This document shows, in pieces, positions 26,559-36,424 of a stretch of 64,000 nucleotides of DNA. Every line of letters starts with the position of its first letter. Within the stretch, counting starts at the first letter, position 1. The notes beneath the pieces are model-generated. The model was not told the origin of the DNA. It saw nothing but the letters and a program-made list of their open reading frames with translations, and made no database searches. The stretch covers positions 744,001 through 808,000 of the forward strand of contig NZ_FOAN01000002.1 of the NCBI RefSeq assembly GCF_900109525.1, given 5' to 3'. The position numbers were made by a program, and so were the translations under genes. The stretch comes from Allobosea lupini (GTDB lineage Bacteria > Pseudomonadota > Alphaproteobacteria > Rhizobiales > Beijerinckiaceae).

Positions 26559-27926
26559 TCAATCGAGGACGGTGCGGATCACCTGGCCATAGCGGGCAGC
26601 GATGCGGGCGCGGTCAATGTGCCGGCCGCCGCTGACCACAGGCTTTCCACCGACGATCACCTCCGCGACCGGCAGGGCCGGCGCAGCGAAGATCGCGCTG
26701 TCGAGGGCAAAGTCGCCGGCCTTGCCGACGATCGCCGGATGCTCGGCATCTAGGGTGACGACGTCGGCGCGATGGCCGACCGCAATCGCGCCGATGCTGC
26801 GGCCGCAGGCCTGGGCGCCGCCGCCGCAGGCATCCTGCCAGAGCCTCAAGCCGGCGGAGATGCCGGGCTCGGCCCAGAGCGCGCGGCGCCGGTCGCGCAG
26901 GCGCTGCGAATATTCGAGCACGCGCAATTCCCCGCCGGCGCCGATCTCGACATTGGAATCGCTGCCGACGCCGATGCGCCCGCCATTCGCCCGATAGCGG
27001 ACACCGTCGAAGATGCCGTCGCCGAGATTGGCCTCGGTGATCGGGCACAGTCCCGCGACCGCGCCGGAGAGGGCCATGGCGTCGCGCTCGGCATCGCTGA
27101 GATGCGTTGCATGGATTAGACACCAGCGCTCGTTCACTGCGGTATGCTGCATGAGCAGTTCGACCGGCCGCCGGCCGGTGATGGCGAGACTGTCCTCGAC
27201 CTCCCGCGTCTGCTCGGCGACGTGGATGTGCAGCGGCACGCGCTGACGAAGCTCAGCGATCCAGTCGAGGTCCTCGAGCGCCACCGCGCGCAGCGAATGC
27301 GGCGCCATGCCGACGCGGGCATCGGGGAGGCCGGCGACCGCCTTCTCGCTGCCCTCGATCAGCCGGGCATAGGCGTCGCGGTCGTTGAGGAAGCGGCGCT
27401 GGCCGGCAGCGGCCGGCGCCTTGCCGAAATTGCCGTAGCGATAGAGCACCGGCAGCAAGGTCAGGCCGATGCCGGTTTCCTCGGCCGCCGCAGCGATCGC
27501 CCCACCCATGGTGGCGATATCGGCATAGGCGGTGCCGTCCTTGTCGTGATGGAGGTAATGGAACTCGGCGAGCGCGGTGAAGCCGCCCTCCAGCATCTCC
27601 ACCATCGCCTGCGCCGCGATTGCCTGGACGTCGTCGGGGCTCAGACGATCGAGGAAGCGGTACATCACCTCGCGCCAAGTCCAGAACGAATCCTCGGAGG
27701 CGCCGCGGCGCTCGGCCAGGCCGGCCATGCCGCGCTGGAAGGTGTGGCTGTGCAGGTTCGGCAGGCCGGGAAGCGCGAGCCCGGCGAGCCGTGTCGCGCC
27801 CGCAGGAGCCGCCTGCCCCGCCGCGACCGACATGATCACTCCACGATCGAGCGTCAGCGTGACGTTCTCGGCGAAGCCCTCGGGCAGGAGCGCCTGGGCG
27901 AGATGCAGGGTCGTGATTCCGGTCAC
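26559..27926 (-). CDS. hutF: Formimidoylglutamate deiminase
   Basis: The amidohydrolase converts N-formimino-L-glutamate to N-formyl-L-glutamate and ammonia, the first half of the five-step histidine route. At 455 residues it has the family length. Metal-site motifs are visible: LHSHTFQRG near residue 58, HIHVAEQ near 233 and the aspartate in IGVGSDSNVE near 320. It starts at GTG with AGAGGA upstream. It is the first gene of the leftward hutFC unit and is divergent from hutI across the operator region. Confidence 0.95.
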   Translation of the reverse strand: MTGITTLHLAQALLPEGFAENVTLTLDRGVIMSVAAGQAAPAGATRLAGLALPGLPNLHSHTFQRGMAGLAERRGASEDSFWTWREVMYRFLDRLSPDDVQAIAAQAMVEMLEGGFTALAEFHYLHHDKDGTAYADIATMGGAIAAAAEETGIGLTLLPVLYRYGNFGKAPAAAGQRRFLNDRDAYARLIEGSEKAVAGLPDARVGMAPHSLRAVALEDLDWIAELRQRVPLHIHVAEQTREVEDSLAITGRRPVELLMQHTAVNERWCLIHATHLSDAERDAMALSGAVAGLCPITEANLGDGIFDGVRYRANGGRIGVGSDSNVEIGAGGELRVLEYSQRLRDRRRALWAEPGISAGLRLWQDACGGGAQACGRSIGAIAVGHRADVVTLDAEHPAIVGKAGDFALDSAIFAAPALPVAEVIVGGKPVVSGGRHIDRARIAARYGQVIRTVLD

Positions 27927-27944
27927 GCGGGTTGTCCTCTTTTT

Positions 27945-27960
27945 ATTTGCATATGCAAAT
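27945..27960. promoter_or_regulatory. Putative HutC operator 1
   Basis: ATTTGCATATGCAAAT is a perfect 16-base palindrome located 19 bases upstream of the hutF start codon. Its position in the hutF/hutI divergent region and its duplication make HutC the obvious candidate binder. Confidence 0.75.
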
Positions 27961-27970
27961 GGAGCTTGCT

Positions 27971-27986
27971 ATTTGCATATGCAATT
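27971..27986. promoter_or_regulatory. Putative HutC operator 2
   Basis: ATTTGCATATGCAATT repeats operator 1 with one changed base; the centres are 26 bases apart. It lies 44 bases before hutI and next to a -10-like CATAAT at 27993-27998, so a bound repressor could block both directions. Confidence 0.75.
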
Positions 27987-28029
27987 GTCTAGCATAATCT
28001 GAAAGCGGACGAAGTCGAGAGGAAGCGAC

Positions 28030-29253
28030 GTGGCGACCACCCCTTCCCCCAGCCACCGAGTGTGGGCCAATGCCCGGCTCGCGACCATGGTGGCCGATAC
28101 GGGCACACCCTATGGCGCGATCGAGGACGGCATCGTCATCGCCCGCAACGGCCGCATCGTCTTCGCCGGACCGAGCAGCGAGGTCTCCAGCATCGGCCAG
28201 GCCGAGGTCATCGACTGCGAGGGCCGCTGGATCACCCCCGGGCTGATCGATTGCCATACCCATCTCGTCTATGGCGGTGACCGCGCGCACGAGTTCGAAC
28301 TGCGCCTCAAGGGCGCGAGCTATGAGGAGATCGCCCGCGCCGGTGGCGGCATCGTCTCATCGGTCAAGGCGACGCGCGCGGCGAGCGAGGACGAGCTCTT
28401 CGCCAGCGCCGACAAGCGCCTGGCCGCACTGATCGCCGAGGGCGTCACCACGGTCGAGATCAAGTCAGGCTACGGCCTCGACACCGACAGCGAGGTGAAG
28501 GTGCTCGCCGTCGCCCGCCGGCTCGGGCGCGAGCGTCCGGTCGGCGTGCAGACCACCTTCCTCGGCGCCCATGCGGTTCCCGCCGAGTTCAAGGGACGTT
28601 CGGGCGACTATGTCGACCTCGTCTGCGGCCCAATGCTCGACGCCATCGCGGAGCAGAACCTCGCCGACGCCGTCGACGTCTTCTGCGAGGGCATCGCCTT
28701 CTCGCCCGAGGAGACGGCCCGTGTCTTCACTGCGGCCAAGGCCAGGGGCTTGCCCGTCAAGATCCACGCCGAGCAGCTCTCGAATCTCGGCGGCGCGGCG
28801 CTGGCCGCCGGCTTCGGCGCACTCTCGGCCGACCATCTCGAACATCTCGACGAGGCCGGGGTGATCGCCATGGCCAAGGCCGGCACGGTCGCCGTCGTGC
28901 TGCCCGGCGCGTTCTATTTCCTGCGCGAGACGGTGAAGCCGCCGATCGACCTGCTGCGCCAGCATGGCGTGCCGATCGCGCTCGCCACCGACGCCAATCC
29001 CGGCACTTCGCCGCTGACCTCGCCGCTCATGACCATGAACATGGGCTGCACCCTGTTCCGGCTGACGCCGGAGGAGGCGCTCGCCGGCATGACCCGCAAC
29101 GCGGCGCTCGCCCTCGGCCTTCAGGACGAGATCGGCACGCTGGAGGCCGGCAAGGCCTGCGATCTCGCCATCTGGGAGATCGAGCGCCCCGCCGAGCTCG
29201 CCTACCGCATCGGCTTCAACCCGCTTCACACCCGCATTCGGAACGGACTATGA
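28030..29253 (+). CDS. hutI: Imidazolonepropionase
   Basis: The 407-residue metal-dependent amidohydrolase opens 4-imidazolone-5-propionate to N-formimino-L-glutamate. Motifs are the metal-binding [17 protein letters not shown] near residue 68, [12 protein letters not shown] near residue 245 and the aspartate in [12 protein letters not shown] near residue 320. It starts at GTG with GAGAGGAA upstream. It is the first gene of the rightward hutIHGUD unit, and its stop overlaps hutH by four bases. Confidence 0.96.
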   Translation: MATTPSPSHRVWANARLATMVADTGTPYGAIEDGIVIARNGRIVFAGPSSEVSSIGQAEVIDCEGRWITPGLIDCHTHLVYGGDRAHEFELRLKGASYEEIARAGGGIVSSVKATRAASEDELFASADKRLAALIAEGVTTVEIKSGYGLDTDSEVKVLAVARRLGRERPVGVQTTFLGAHAVPAEFKGRSGDYVDLVCGPMLDAIAEQNLADAVDVFCEGIAFSPEETARVFTAAKARGLPVKIHAEQLSNLGGAALAAGFGALSADHLEHLDEAGVIAMAKAGTVAVVLPGAFYFLRETVKPPIDLLRQHGVPIALATDANPGTSPLTSPLMTMNMGCTLFRLTPEEALAGMTRNAALALGLQDEIGTLEAGKACDLAIWEIERPAELAYRIGFNPLHTRIRNGL

Positions 29254-30776
29254 CCACGCTCTCGCTCACTCCGGGCCAGGCCCGCCTCGCCGACTGGCGC
29301 CATATCATCGACGGCGCCACCGTCGCTCTCGCTGATACCGGCGCGATCGCCGGCGCCCAGGCGATCGTCGACGACATCGTCGCCGCCGGCACCGTGACCT
29401 ATGGCGTCAATACCGGCTTCGGCAAGCTCGCCAGCGTGCGCATCGCCGACAGCGATCTCGCCACGCTGCAGCGCAATCTCATCCTGTCGCATGCGGTCGG
29501 CACCGGCCCTGCTCTCCCCGATTCCGTGGTCGCGCTGATCCTGGCGATGAAGGCGGCGAGCCTGGCGCGCGGCGCCTCGGGCGTACGCCCCGTCGTGGTC
29601 GATGCACTGGTCGGCGCGCTGAAAGCCGGCGCGCTGCCGATCGTACCCGCCAAAGGCTCGGTCGGCGCTTCCGGCGATCTCGCCCCGCTCGCCCATCTGA
29701 CCGCCGCTCTGATGGGCGTTGGCGAGATCAGGCTGAAGGGCGAAGTCCTGCCCGCAGCCGAGGCCCTGACACGGATCGGTCAGGCGCCTCTCGCGCTCGG
29801 CGCCAAGGAAGGCTTGGCGCTGATCAACGGTACGCAGGTCTCGGCCTCTCTGGCGCTCGCCGGCCTCGCCAGCGTCGCCCGTGTCTTCGATGCGGCGCTG
29901 ATCGCCGGCGCGCTCTCGGTCGATGCGCTGAAGGGCTCCGACACGCCGTTCGACCCGCGCATCCAGCAGCTGCGCGGCCAGCCCGGCCAGATCAAGGTCG
30001 CGGCCCTCCTGCTCGACCTGATCGCCAACAGCGAGATCCGCGAGAGCCACCGCTTTGGCGACAGCAAGGTGCAGGACCCCTATTCGCTGCGCTGCCAGCC
30101 GCAGGTGATGGGCGCGGTGCGCGACCTCCTCGGCAATGCCGCGACGACGCTTTCGATCGAGGCCAACGCCGTCACCGACAACCCGCTGGTGCTGGGGCCG
30201 GGCGAGATCGTCTCGGGCGGCAATTTCCACGCCGAGCCGGTCGCCTTCGCCGCCGACATGCTGGCGATGGCGGTCTGCGAGATCGGCAACCTCGCCGAAC
30301 GGCGGATCGCGCTGCTGGTCGACCCCGTCATGAGCGGCCTGCCGCCCTTCCTCGCCCGCGATGCCGGGCTCAACTCCGGTTTCATGATCGCGCAGGTGAC
30401 CGCAGCGGCGCTGGCCTCCGAGAACAAGCAGCGGGCCTACCCAGCCTCGGTCGACACCATCCCGACCTCGGCCAACCAGGAAGACCATGTCTCGATGGCG
30501 ACGCATGGCGCCTTCCGCCTGATCGAGATGGCGAAGAACGCGGCGAGCATCATCGCGGTCGAATTGATGGCCGCCGCCGAGGCGATCGAGCATCACCGCC
30601 CACTGAAGACTTCGCCGCGCCTCGAGCCGGTGCTGGCGCTGATACGCGAAAGAATCGCACCGCTGACCGAAGACCGCTACCTCGCTCCCGATCTCGCCGC
30701 CGCGACGGAACTCGTGCTCTCGGGCGCGCTCGGCAAGGCGGCCGGCGTCGACAGTTATGGGGAGTTCTCCGCATGA
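29250..30776 (+). CDS. hutH: Histidine ammonia-lyase
   Basis: This 508-residue enzyme removes ammonia from histidine to give urocanate, the first step of the pathway. The residues that form the methylidene-imidazolone cofactor are Ala140-Ser141-Gly142 in [15 protein letters not shown], and the catalytic Tyr51 lies in [11 protein letters not shown]. The length and the C-terminal core are complete. It overlaps hutI by four bases (ATGA) and is followed by a palindromic repeat, not by the next hut gene directly. Confidence 0.97.
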   Translation: MTTLSLTPGQARLADWRHIIDGATVALADTGAIAGAQAIVDDIVAAGTVTYGVNTGFGKLASVRIADSDLATLQRNLILSHAVGTGPALPDSVVALILAMKAASLARGASGVRPVVVDALVGALKAGALPIVPAKGSVGASGDLAPLAHLTAALMGVGEIRLKGEVLPAAEALTRIGQAPLALGAKEGLALINGTQVSASLALAGLASVARVFDAALIAGALSVDALKGSDTPFDPRIQQLRGQPGQIKVAALLLDLIANSEIRESHRFGDSKVQDPYSLRCQPQVMGAVRDLLGNAATTLSIEANAVTDNPLVLGPGEIVSGGNFHAEPVAFAADMLAMAVCEIGNLAERRIALLVDPVMSGLPPFLARDAGLNSGFMIAQVTAAALASENKQRAYPASVDTIPTSANQEDHVSMATHGAFRLIEMAKNAASIIAVELMAAAEAIEHHRPLKTSPRLEPVLALIRERIAPLTEDRYLAPDLAAATELVLSGALGKAAGVDSYGEFSA

Positions 30777-30791
30777 AGAACTCCCTCTTTC

Positions 30792-30884
30792 CGTCATGGT
30801 CGGGCTTGTCCCGACCATCCACGTCTTCGCTGGTCAAGCGTGGTGTTCAAGACGTGGATGCTCGGCACAAGGCCGAGCATGACG
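30792..30884. repeat. Dispersed palindromic repeat, family D, copy 1 (inside the hut operon)
   Basis: Two side hairpins, ATGGTCGGG/CCCGACCAT and ATGCTCGGC/GCCGAGCAT, flank an inner pair CACGTCTT/AAGACGTG, with outer CGTCATG/CATGACG ends. The second copy, at 56285-56379, has the two side hairpins in the opposite order. Here it separates hutH from hutG within one transcription unit. Confidence 0.85.
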
Positions 30885-30897
30885 TCGGAGGGCGCCC

Positions 30898-31704
30898 ATG
30901 ACCGACATCGTCTCCGTCACGCGCGGCTCCTCGCCGCTGGTCCTGTCGATGCCGCATCCCGGCACCGGCCTGCCGGCCGAGGTCGCGGCGCAGCTCAATG
31001 CGCGCGGCAGCCAAGTCGAAGACACCGACTGGCATATGCGCCAGCTCTATGGCTTCGCCGAACGCTTCCAGCCGACCATCGTCGAAGCGCAGCTGTCGCG
31101 CTTCGTCATCGACCTCAACCGCGACCCGGCCGGCGTTTCGCTCTATCCCGGCCAGGCGACGACCGAGCTGGTGCCGACCACCACCTTCGACGGCGCGCCG
31201 ATCTGGAACACGGCGCCGGACGAGGCCGAGATCGCACGCCGGCGCGAGGCTTACTTTCAGCCCTATCACGACGCCCTCGCCAACGAGATCGCACACGCCA
31301 AGGCGCAGCACGGCTTCTGCCTGCTCTGGGACTGCCATTCGATCAAGTCGGTGATCCCGCGCCTGTTCCCGGACACGCTGCCGACGCTGAACCTCGGCAC
31401 CAACTCCGGCCAGAGCCCTGCGCCCGCCGTGGAAGTCGCGGCGGCGCAGGCGATGGCCGGCAGCACCTTCACGCAGGTGATCAATGGCCGCTTCAAGGGC
31501 GGCTGGATCACCCGGCATTACGGCCAACCGGCTGAACACGTGCACGCGCTCCAGATGGAGATCGCGCTGTCAGCCTATCTCGACGACGAAGCTCCACCCT
31601 GGACCTTCGCTCCGGGCAAGGCCGCCAGCCTGCAAGCCACCCTTTCCGCCATGATCGACGCCGCGCTCGCCGCTGCGACCCAGCTCGAACGGAGCAAGCC
31701 ATGA
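30898..31704 (+). CDS. hutG: N-formylglutamate deformylase
   Basis: The 268-residue enzyme hydrolyses N-formyl-L-glutamate to formate and glutamate, finishing the route started by HutF. It belongs to the N-formylglutamate amidohydrolase family; visible segments are [12 protein letters not shown] near residue 18, [12 protein letters not shown] near residue 42, [15 protein letters not shown] near residue 76 and [17 protein letters not shown] near residue 145, carrying likely zinc ligands. Together with HutF this defines the five-step pathway rather than the HutG (formiminoglutamase) four-step version. Its stop overlaps hutU by four bases. Confidence 0.95.
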   Translation: MTDIVSVTRGSSPLVLSMPHPGTGLPAEVAAQLNARGSQVEDTDWHMRQLYGFAERFQPTIVEAQLSRFVIDLNRDPAGVSLYPGQATTELVPTTTFDGAPIWNTAPDEAEIARRREAYFQPYHDALANEIAHAKAQHGFCLLWDCHSIKSVIPRLFPDTLPTLNLGTNSGQSPAPAVEVAAAQAMAGSTFTQVINGRFKGGWITRHYGQPAEHVHALQMEIALSAYLDDEAPPWTFAPGKAASLQATLSAMIDAALAAATQLERSKP

Positions 31705-33368
31705 CCCGCCTGGACAATACCCGCGTCATCCGCCCCGCCACCGGCACCGAACTCAGCGCCAAGAGCTGGCTGACCGAAGCGCCGCTGCGGATGCTGATGA
31801 ACAACCTACATCCGGATGTCGCCGAGAACCCGCAGGAGCTCGTGGTCTATGGCGGCATCGGCCGCGCGGCCCGCTCCTGGGAGGATTTCGACCGCATCGT
31901 CGCGGCGCTCCGCCAGCTCGAGGCCGACGAGACCCTGCTGGTCCAGTCCGGCAAGCCGGTCGGCGTGTTCCGCACGCACAGGGATGCGCCGCGCGTCCTG
32001 ATCGCCAATTCCAATCTCGTGCCGCACTGGGCCAACTGGGACCATTTCAACGAGCTCGATAAGAAGGGGCTCGCGATGTACGGCCAGATGACGGCCGGCT
32101 CCTGGATCTATATCGGCACGCAAGGCATCGTGCAGGGCACCTACGAGACCTTCGTTGAGGCCGGGCGCCAGCATTATGGCGGCAATCTCAAGGGCAAATG
32201 GGTGCTGACCGGCGGCCTCGGCGGCATGGGCGGCGCCCAGCCTCTGGCTGCGGTGATGGCCGGCGCCTCCTGCCTCGCGGTCGAGTGCAACCCGGACTCG
32301 ATCGATTTCCGCCTGCGCACCCGCTATCTCGACGAGAAGGCCGAGACGCTCGACGAAGCCCTGGCGATGATCGAGCGCTGGACCAGGAACGGCGAAGCGA
32401 AATCGGTCGGCCTGCTCGGCAACTGCGCCGAGATCCTGCCCGAAATGGTCCGCCGCGGCATCCGGCCGGACATGGTTACCGACCAGACCTCGGCCCACGA
32501 CCCGGTCAACGGCTACCTGCCGAAGGGCTGGACCATGGGCCAGTGGCGGCAGGCGCGCGAAGCCAATCCGAAGTCCGTCGAGAAAGCGGCCCGCGCCTCG
32601 ATGCGCGAGCATGTCGAGGCGATGATCGCATTCCAGGACATGGGCATCCCGACCTTCGACTACGGCAACAACATCCGCCAGGTCGCCAAGGACGAGGGGC
32701 TGGAGAACGCCTTCGCCTTCCCCGGCTTCGTGCCGGCCTATATCCGCCCGCTGTTCTGCCGCGGCATCGGCCCGTTCCGCTGGGCCGCGCTCTCCGGCGA
32801 CCCGGAGGACATCTACAAGACCGACGCCAAGGTGAAGGAACTGCTGCCCGACAACAAGCACCTGCACAACTGGCTCGACATGGCGCGCGAGCGCATCGCG
32901 TTCCAGGGCTTGCCCGCGCGCATCTGCTGGGTCGGCCTCGGCGATCGCCACCGGCTCGGCCTCGCCTTCAACGAGATGGTCAGGACCGGCGAGCTCAAGG
33001 CGCCGGTCGTGATCGGCCGCGACCACCTCGATTCCGGCTCGGTCGCGTCGCCGAACCGCGAGACTGAAGCGATGAAGGACGGCTCGGACGCGGTCTCCGA
33101 CTGGCCGCTGCTCAACGCCCTGCTCAACACGGCGTCAGGCGCGACCTGGGTCTCGCTGCACCATGGCGGCGGCGTCGGCATGGGCTTCTCGCAGCATTCG
33201 GGCGTCGTGATCTGCGCCGACGGCACGGATGACGCCGCCGCCCGCCTGTCGCGCGTGCTCTGGAACGACCCGGCCACCGGCGTGATGCGCCATGCCGATG
33301 CCGGCTACGACATCGCGCTCGACTGCGCGCGGGAGAAGGGTCTGAAGCTGCCCGGCATACTGGGCTGA
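31701..33368 (+). CDS. hutU: Urocanate hydratase
   Basis: The 555-residue NAD+-dependent enzyme adds water to urocanate to give imidazolonepropionate. The Rossmann glycine motif [12 protein letters not shown] is at residues 170-181, and the conserved [19 protein letters not shown] stretch near residue 263 and the C-terminal [17 protein letters not shown] region near residue 475 are diagnostic. It is the fourth gene of the rightward hut unit and sits 11 bases before hutD. Confidence 0.97.
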   Translation: MTRLDNTRVIRPATGTELSAKSWLTEAPLRMLMNNLHPDVAENPQELVVYGGIGRAARSWEDFDRIVAALRQLEADETLLVQSGKPVGVFRTHRDAPRVLIANSNLVPHWANWDHFNELDKKGLAMYGQMTAGSWIYIGTQGIVQGTYETFVEAGRQHYGGNLKGKWVLTGGLGGMGGAQPLAAVMAGASCLAVECNPDSIDFRLRTRYLDEKAETLDEALAMIERWTRNGEAKSVGLLGNCAEILPEMVRRGIRPDMVTDQTSAHDPVNGYLPKGWTMGQWRQAREANPKSVEKAARASMREHVEAMIAFQDMGIPTFDYGNNIRQVAKDEGLENAFAFPGFVPAYIRPLFCRGIGPFRWAALSGDPEDIYKTDAKVKELLPDNKHLHNWLDMARERIAFQGLPARICWVGLGDRHRLGLAFNEMVRTGELKAPVVIGRDHLDSGSVASPNRETEAMKDGSDAVSDWPLLNALLNTASGATWVSLHHGGGVGMGFSQHSGVVICADGTDDAAARLSRVLWNDPATGVMRHADAGYDIALDCAREKGLKLPGILG

Positions 33369-33379
33369 GGATCGGCATC

Positions 33380-33940
33380 ATGCGCATCATCCGCGCCGCC
33401 GACTGCCTCTCCATGCCGTGGAAGAACGGCGGCGGGACGACGACCGAGATCGCGGTGGCGCCCGAAGGCGCCTCGCTGAATGATTTCGACTGGCGCATCA
33501 GCATGGCCCATGTCGGGCAGGACGGACCGTTCTCGTCCTTCCCCGGCATCGACCGGACATTGTCGGTGCTGACCGGGGCCGGCATCACGCTGGCCTTCGG
33601 CGATGGCGAGCGCACCCAGCTCGATCGCAGCAGCGCGCCCTACGCTTTCGCCGCCGACCGGGCGGTCGACGGGCTGCTGGTGGACGGCCCGATCGACGAT
33701 CTCAACGTGATGAGCCGGCGCGGGCGCTGGCGGCACCGGGTCGAGCGTCTCTCCGGCGCAGGCTCGCTCAACGCGACCGAAGGCCTGCTGGTCTTGGTCG
33801 CCCGCAAGGGCGACTGGCAGGTGAACGGCGCGACGCTCACCGCCGGCGACAGTGCGGTGCTGGATGCGCCGGGAGGCGTCGAGCTGGTGGCGAGCGGCGG
33901 TGAGGCTGAGCTCTATGCGGTTTGGCTGACAGCAATATAG
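33380..33940 (+). CDS. hutD: HutD family protein
   Basis: This 186-residue cupin-like protein starts MRIIRAADCLSMPWKNGGGTT and has DFDWRISMAHVGQDGPFSSFPGIDR near residue 37, both hallmarks of the HutD family. HutD is not an enzyme of the pathway; in Pseudomonas it has been proposed to act as a governor limiting hut expression, perhaps by binding formylglutamate or urocanate. Its position at the end of the rightward hut unit fits that role. Confidence 0.92.
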   Translation: MRIIRAADCLSMPWKNGGGTTTEIAVAPEGASLNDFDWRISMAHVGQDGPFSSFPGIDRTLSVLTGAGITLAFGDGERTQLDRSSAPYAFAADRAVDGLLVDGPIDDLNVMSRRGRWRHRVERLSGAGSLNATEGLLVLVARKGDWQVNGATLTAGDSAVLDAPGGVELVASGGEAELYAVWLTAI

Positions 33941-33945
33941 GCATG

Positions 33946-34092
33946 CGCGGGATCCCCTCTCCCGGATGGGAGAGGGGTAGGGGTGAGGGACCGCCGCTGG
34001 TTATTGGAATGCAACGGCTCCGCTGCACCTCAATCGGTTAGGGCAGGCCCTCATCCCTGCCCTTCTCCCATCCGGGAGAAGGGTTCCCCGCG
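33946..34092. repeat. Dispersed palindromic repeat, family A, copy 2
   Basis: The left arm CCCCTCTCCC/GGGAGAGGGG plus GGGGTGAGGG faces the right arm CCCTCATCCC plus CTTCTCCC/GGGAGAAG, with terminal CGCGGG and CCCGCG as in copy 1 at 498-653. It lies between the converging hutD and citrate synthase genes. Confidence 0.8.
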
Positions 34093-34103
34093 CCCTACGA
34101 CGG

Positions 34104-35180
34104 CTACGCCGCCTGCCGCGGCTGCGGGCCGACATAGACCGATTGCGGCCGGATCAGGCGGCCGGTCTCGATCTGTTCGCGGGCATGGGCGAGCCAGCCT
34201 GTGGTGCGGCCGAGCGCGAAGACGCAGGTGAAGGCCTCGGGCGGGAAGCCGAGCGCCTCCAGCAGCAAAGCCGTGTAGAACTCGACATTGGTTTCCAGCG
34301 AGCGGCCGGGCTTGCGCTCGCGCAGGATGGCGAGCGCCGCCTGCTCGACCGCCTCGGCAAGGCGCAGGCGCCCCGCATCGGCGCCGAGCCTGGCGATCGC
34401 CTGCTTCAGCGCATCGGCGCGCGGATCACGGACGCGATAGATGCGATGGCCGAAACCCATCAGCCGCTCGCCGCGATCCAGCGCGTCTTCCAACCAGGCG
34501 CGGGCATTGGCAGGCTCGCCGATCGCATCGAGCATCTCGATCACCGGCCCCGGCGCGCCACCATGCAGCGGGCCCTTGAGCGCGCTGATCCCCGCCAGCA
34601 CGGCCGAGACCAGCCCGGCCCTAGTCGAGGCGACGACGCGCGCCGCGAAGGTCGAGGCGTTGAGGCCGTGATCGGCGACGGTGACGAGATAGGTATCGAG
34701 CGCCGCGGCCTGCGCCGGCGTCGGCGCTTCGCCGTGCAGCATGTGCAGCGTATCGGCGGCCTGCGACAGCGCCGGATCGGGCGCGATCGGCGCAAGCCCG
34801 CGCTGCTTGCGCACGGCGGCGGCCGTGAAGACGGCCGGCGCGGCGAGCAGCTTCAGCGCGGTGTCCGGCCCTTCACCATCGGCGATCTGAGCGGTCCAGG
34901 CCCGCACTGCCTCGACCGGTCCGAGACCGTCCGCGAGCGCGGTCCTCTCGACAATGCCGAAGAGATCGGCGCGGGCGTGGCCGAGCGCCATCGAGAGTTC
35001 GCGGCCCTGCGGCAGACCGGGCAGCAGCCCGTCGAACATCAGCGCCACCATCTCCTCGAAGCTGGTGCGGCCGGCGAGCTCGGCGAGGCTGTGACCGCGG
35101 ATCACCAGGCGGCCGGCAGCGCCGTCGACCTCGGAGAGCACGGTATGGGCGGCGACGACGTCATCGAGACCATCGGACAT
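34104..35180 (-). CDS. Citrate synthase family protein (2-methylcitrate synthase-like)
   Basis: The 358-residue protein has the citrate synthase active-site features: a first histidine in DHGLNASTFAARVVAST near residue 187, the second in GFGHRIYRVRDPRADAL near residue 241, and the aspartate/arginine region LETNVEFYTALLLEALG near residue 296. It is shorter than the housekeeping GltA (about 430 residues), as is usual for the archaeal/Gram-positive-like type and methylcitrate synthases. Acetyl- or propionyl-CoA use cannot be decided from sequence. It is divergent from the HTH-citrate synthase fusion gene across 96 bases. Confidence 0.85.
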   Translation of the reverse strand: MSDGLDDVVAAHTVLSEVDGAAGRLVIRGHSLAELAGRTSFEEMVALMFDGLLPGLPQGRELSMALGHARADLFGIVERTALADGLGPVEAVRAWTAQIADGEGPDTALKLLAAPAVFTAAAVRKQRGLAPIAPDPALSQAADTLHMLHGEAPTPAQAAALDTYLVTVADHGLNASTFAARVVASTRAGLVSAVLAGISALKGPLHGGAPGPVIEMLDAIGEPANARAWLEDALDRGERLMGFGHRIYRVRDPRADALKQAIARLGADAGRLRLAEAVEQAALAILRERKPGRSLETNVEFYTALLLEALGFPPEAFTCVFALGRTTGWLAHAREQIETGRLIRPQSVYVGPQPRQAA

Positions 35181-35226
35181 GTCAGGAACTCCTCAAAAGC
35201 GTTCGGCCCGAAAATCGGCTCCCGCA

Positions 35227-35255
35227 TTGCAACAATCAATCTTGAACAATATAAT
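35227..35255 (+). promoter_or_regulatory. Sigma-70 promoter of the HTH-citrate synthase gene
   Basis: TTGCAA and TATAAT are separated by exactly 17 bases in an AT-rich stretch (35226-35266) that stands out from the GC-rich surroundings. Transcription would begin about 15 bases before the start codon, with AAGGAGG just upstream of the ATG. Repeated AACAAT/AATCAAT words in the spacer could serve as regulator sites. Confidence 0.65.
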
Positions 35256-35276
35256 CAATATATCTAAGGAGGGGCG

Positions 35277-36416
35277 ATGCAGGACTGGCTGACGGCTCAG
35301 GAGGCGATGACGCGGCTCGGGCTGAAGCCGCAGACGCTTTACGCCTATGTCAGCCGCGGGCTGATCGAAGCGCGCGGCGACGAAGGCGATTCTAGGCGCA
35401 GCCTGTACCGGGCCGAGGACATCGCCCGGCTGGAGCATCGCAAGGCGCGCGGCCGGCGTCCGGCCGCGATCGCCGAGGATGCCATCGCCTATGGCGAGCC
35501 TGTCCTGTCTTCGAGCATCACCACGATCGAGCGCGGCGGCCTCTGGTATCGCGGGCAGGATGCGGCGCGCCTCGCCGAGAGCGCCAAGCTTGAGGACGTC
35601 GCTCGCCTGCTCTGGGATTGCGGCACGCAGCGCTTCCCGCCTCTGGCGACGATCGTGCCGCCGGGCGAACCGCTGGCGCGCGTCTTCGTGACGATCGCAG
35701 CGCGGACCGCGACCGACCGGCCAATGGTCGGGCGCGCCAAGAAGGCGCTGTATCTCGAAGCCGCCGCCGTGCTCGACACGCTGGTCGACGCGATCGCCGG
35801 TGGGCCGGGCGAAGGGCCTATCCATGCCCGGCTGGCCCGGGCCTGGGGTTGCGAAACAAAAGACGCCGAGCCGATCCGGCGGGCGCTCGTCCTGCTCGCG
35901 GACCATGAGCTCAACGCCTCGACCTTCGCCGCCCGCGTCACCGCCTCGACCGGCGCCTCGCTCGCCGGCTGCGCGCTGGCGGGGCTCGCGGCGCTTTCAG
36001 GGCCCTCGCATGGTGGTGTCGCGCCGCGCGTGCTGGCACTGATGCGGGACATCGAGCGCGACGGGCTGGAGGCTGCGCTGGCGGCAAGGCTGGAGGCCGG
36101 CGCCAAGCTGCCCGGCTTCGGCCATCCGCTCTATCCCGATGGCGACCCGCGAGCGCGAGCCCTGTTCGCAGCGTTCGAGCCGCCGCCGGCCTATGCGCAG
36201 GCCCAGGCCGCCATCGCCACCTTGACGGGCGAGGAACCGAACATCGACTTCGCGCTGTCGGCGCTGGCGGCGAAACTGGCATTGCCGGAGACCGCGCCGT
36301 TCCAGATCTTCGCCGCGGCGCGCTGTACCGGCTGGCTCGCCCATGCGCTGGAGCAGAACGAGACCGGCCGGCTGATCCGCCCGCGAGCCCGCTATGTCGG
36401 GCCGGCGCCTGGCTGA
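35277..36416 (+). CDS. Citrate synthase-like protein with N-terminal MerR-type DNA-binding domain
   Basis: The 379-residue protein joins a MerR-like helix-turn-helix (WLTAQEAMTRLGLKPQTLYAYVSRGLIEAR, then SRRSLYRAEDIARL) at residues 3-60 to a citrate synthase domain that contains DHELNASTFAARVTAST near residue 205 and GFGHPLYPDGDPRARAL near residue 280. The catalytic histidines are kept (LPGFGHP), so the domain may be an enzyme, a citrate or CoA-ester sensor, or both. It is divergent from a plain citrate synthase gene, an arrangement typical of a regulator controlling its neighbour. A strong Shine-Dalgarno sequence (AAGGAGG) precedes the ATG. Confidence 0.88.
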   Translation: MQDWLTAQEAMTRLGLKPQTLYAYVSRGLIEARGDEGDSRRSLYRAEDIARLEHRKARGRRPAAIAEDAIAYGEPVLSSSITTIERGGLWYRGQDAARLAESAKLEDVARLLWDCGTQRFPPLATIVPPGEPLARVFVTIAARTATDRPMVGRAKKALYLEAAAVLDTLVDAIAGGPGEGPIHARLARAWGCETKDAEPIRRALVLLADHELNASTFAARVTASTGASLAGCALAGLAALSGPSHGGVAPRVLALMRDIERDGLEAALAARLEAGAKLPGFGHPLYPDGDPRARALFAAFEPPPAYAQAQAAIATLTGEEPNIDFALSALAAKLALPETAPFQIFAAARCTGWLAHALEQNETGRLIRPRARYVGPAPG

Positions 36417-36424
36417 GACTTCCG

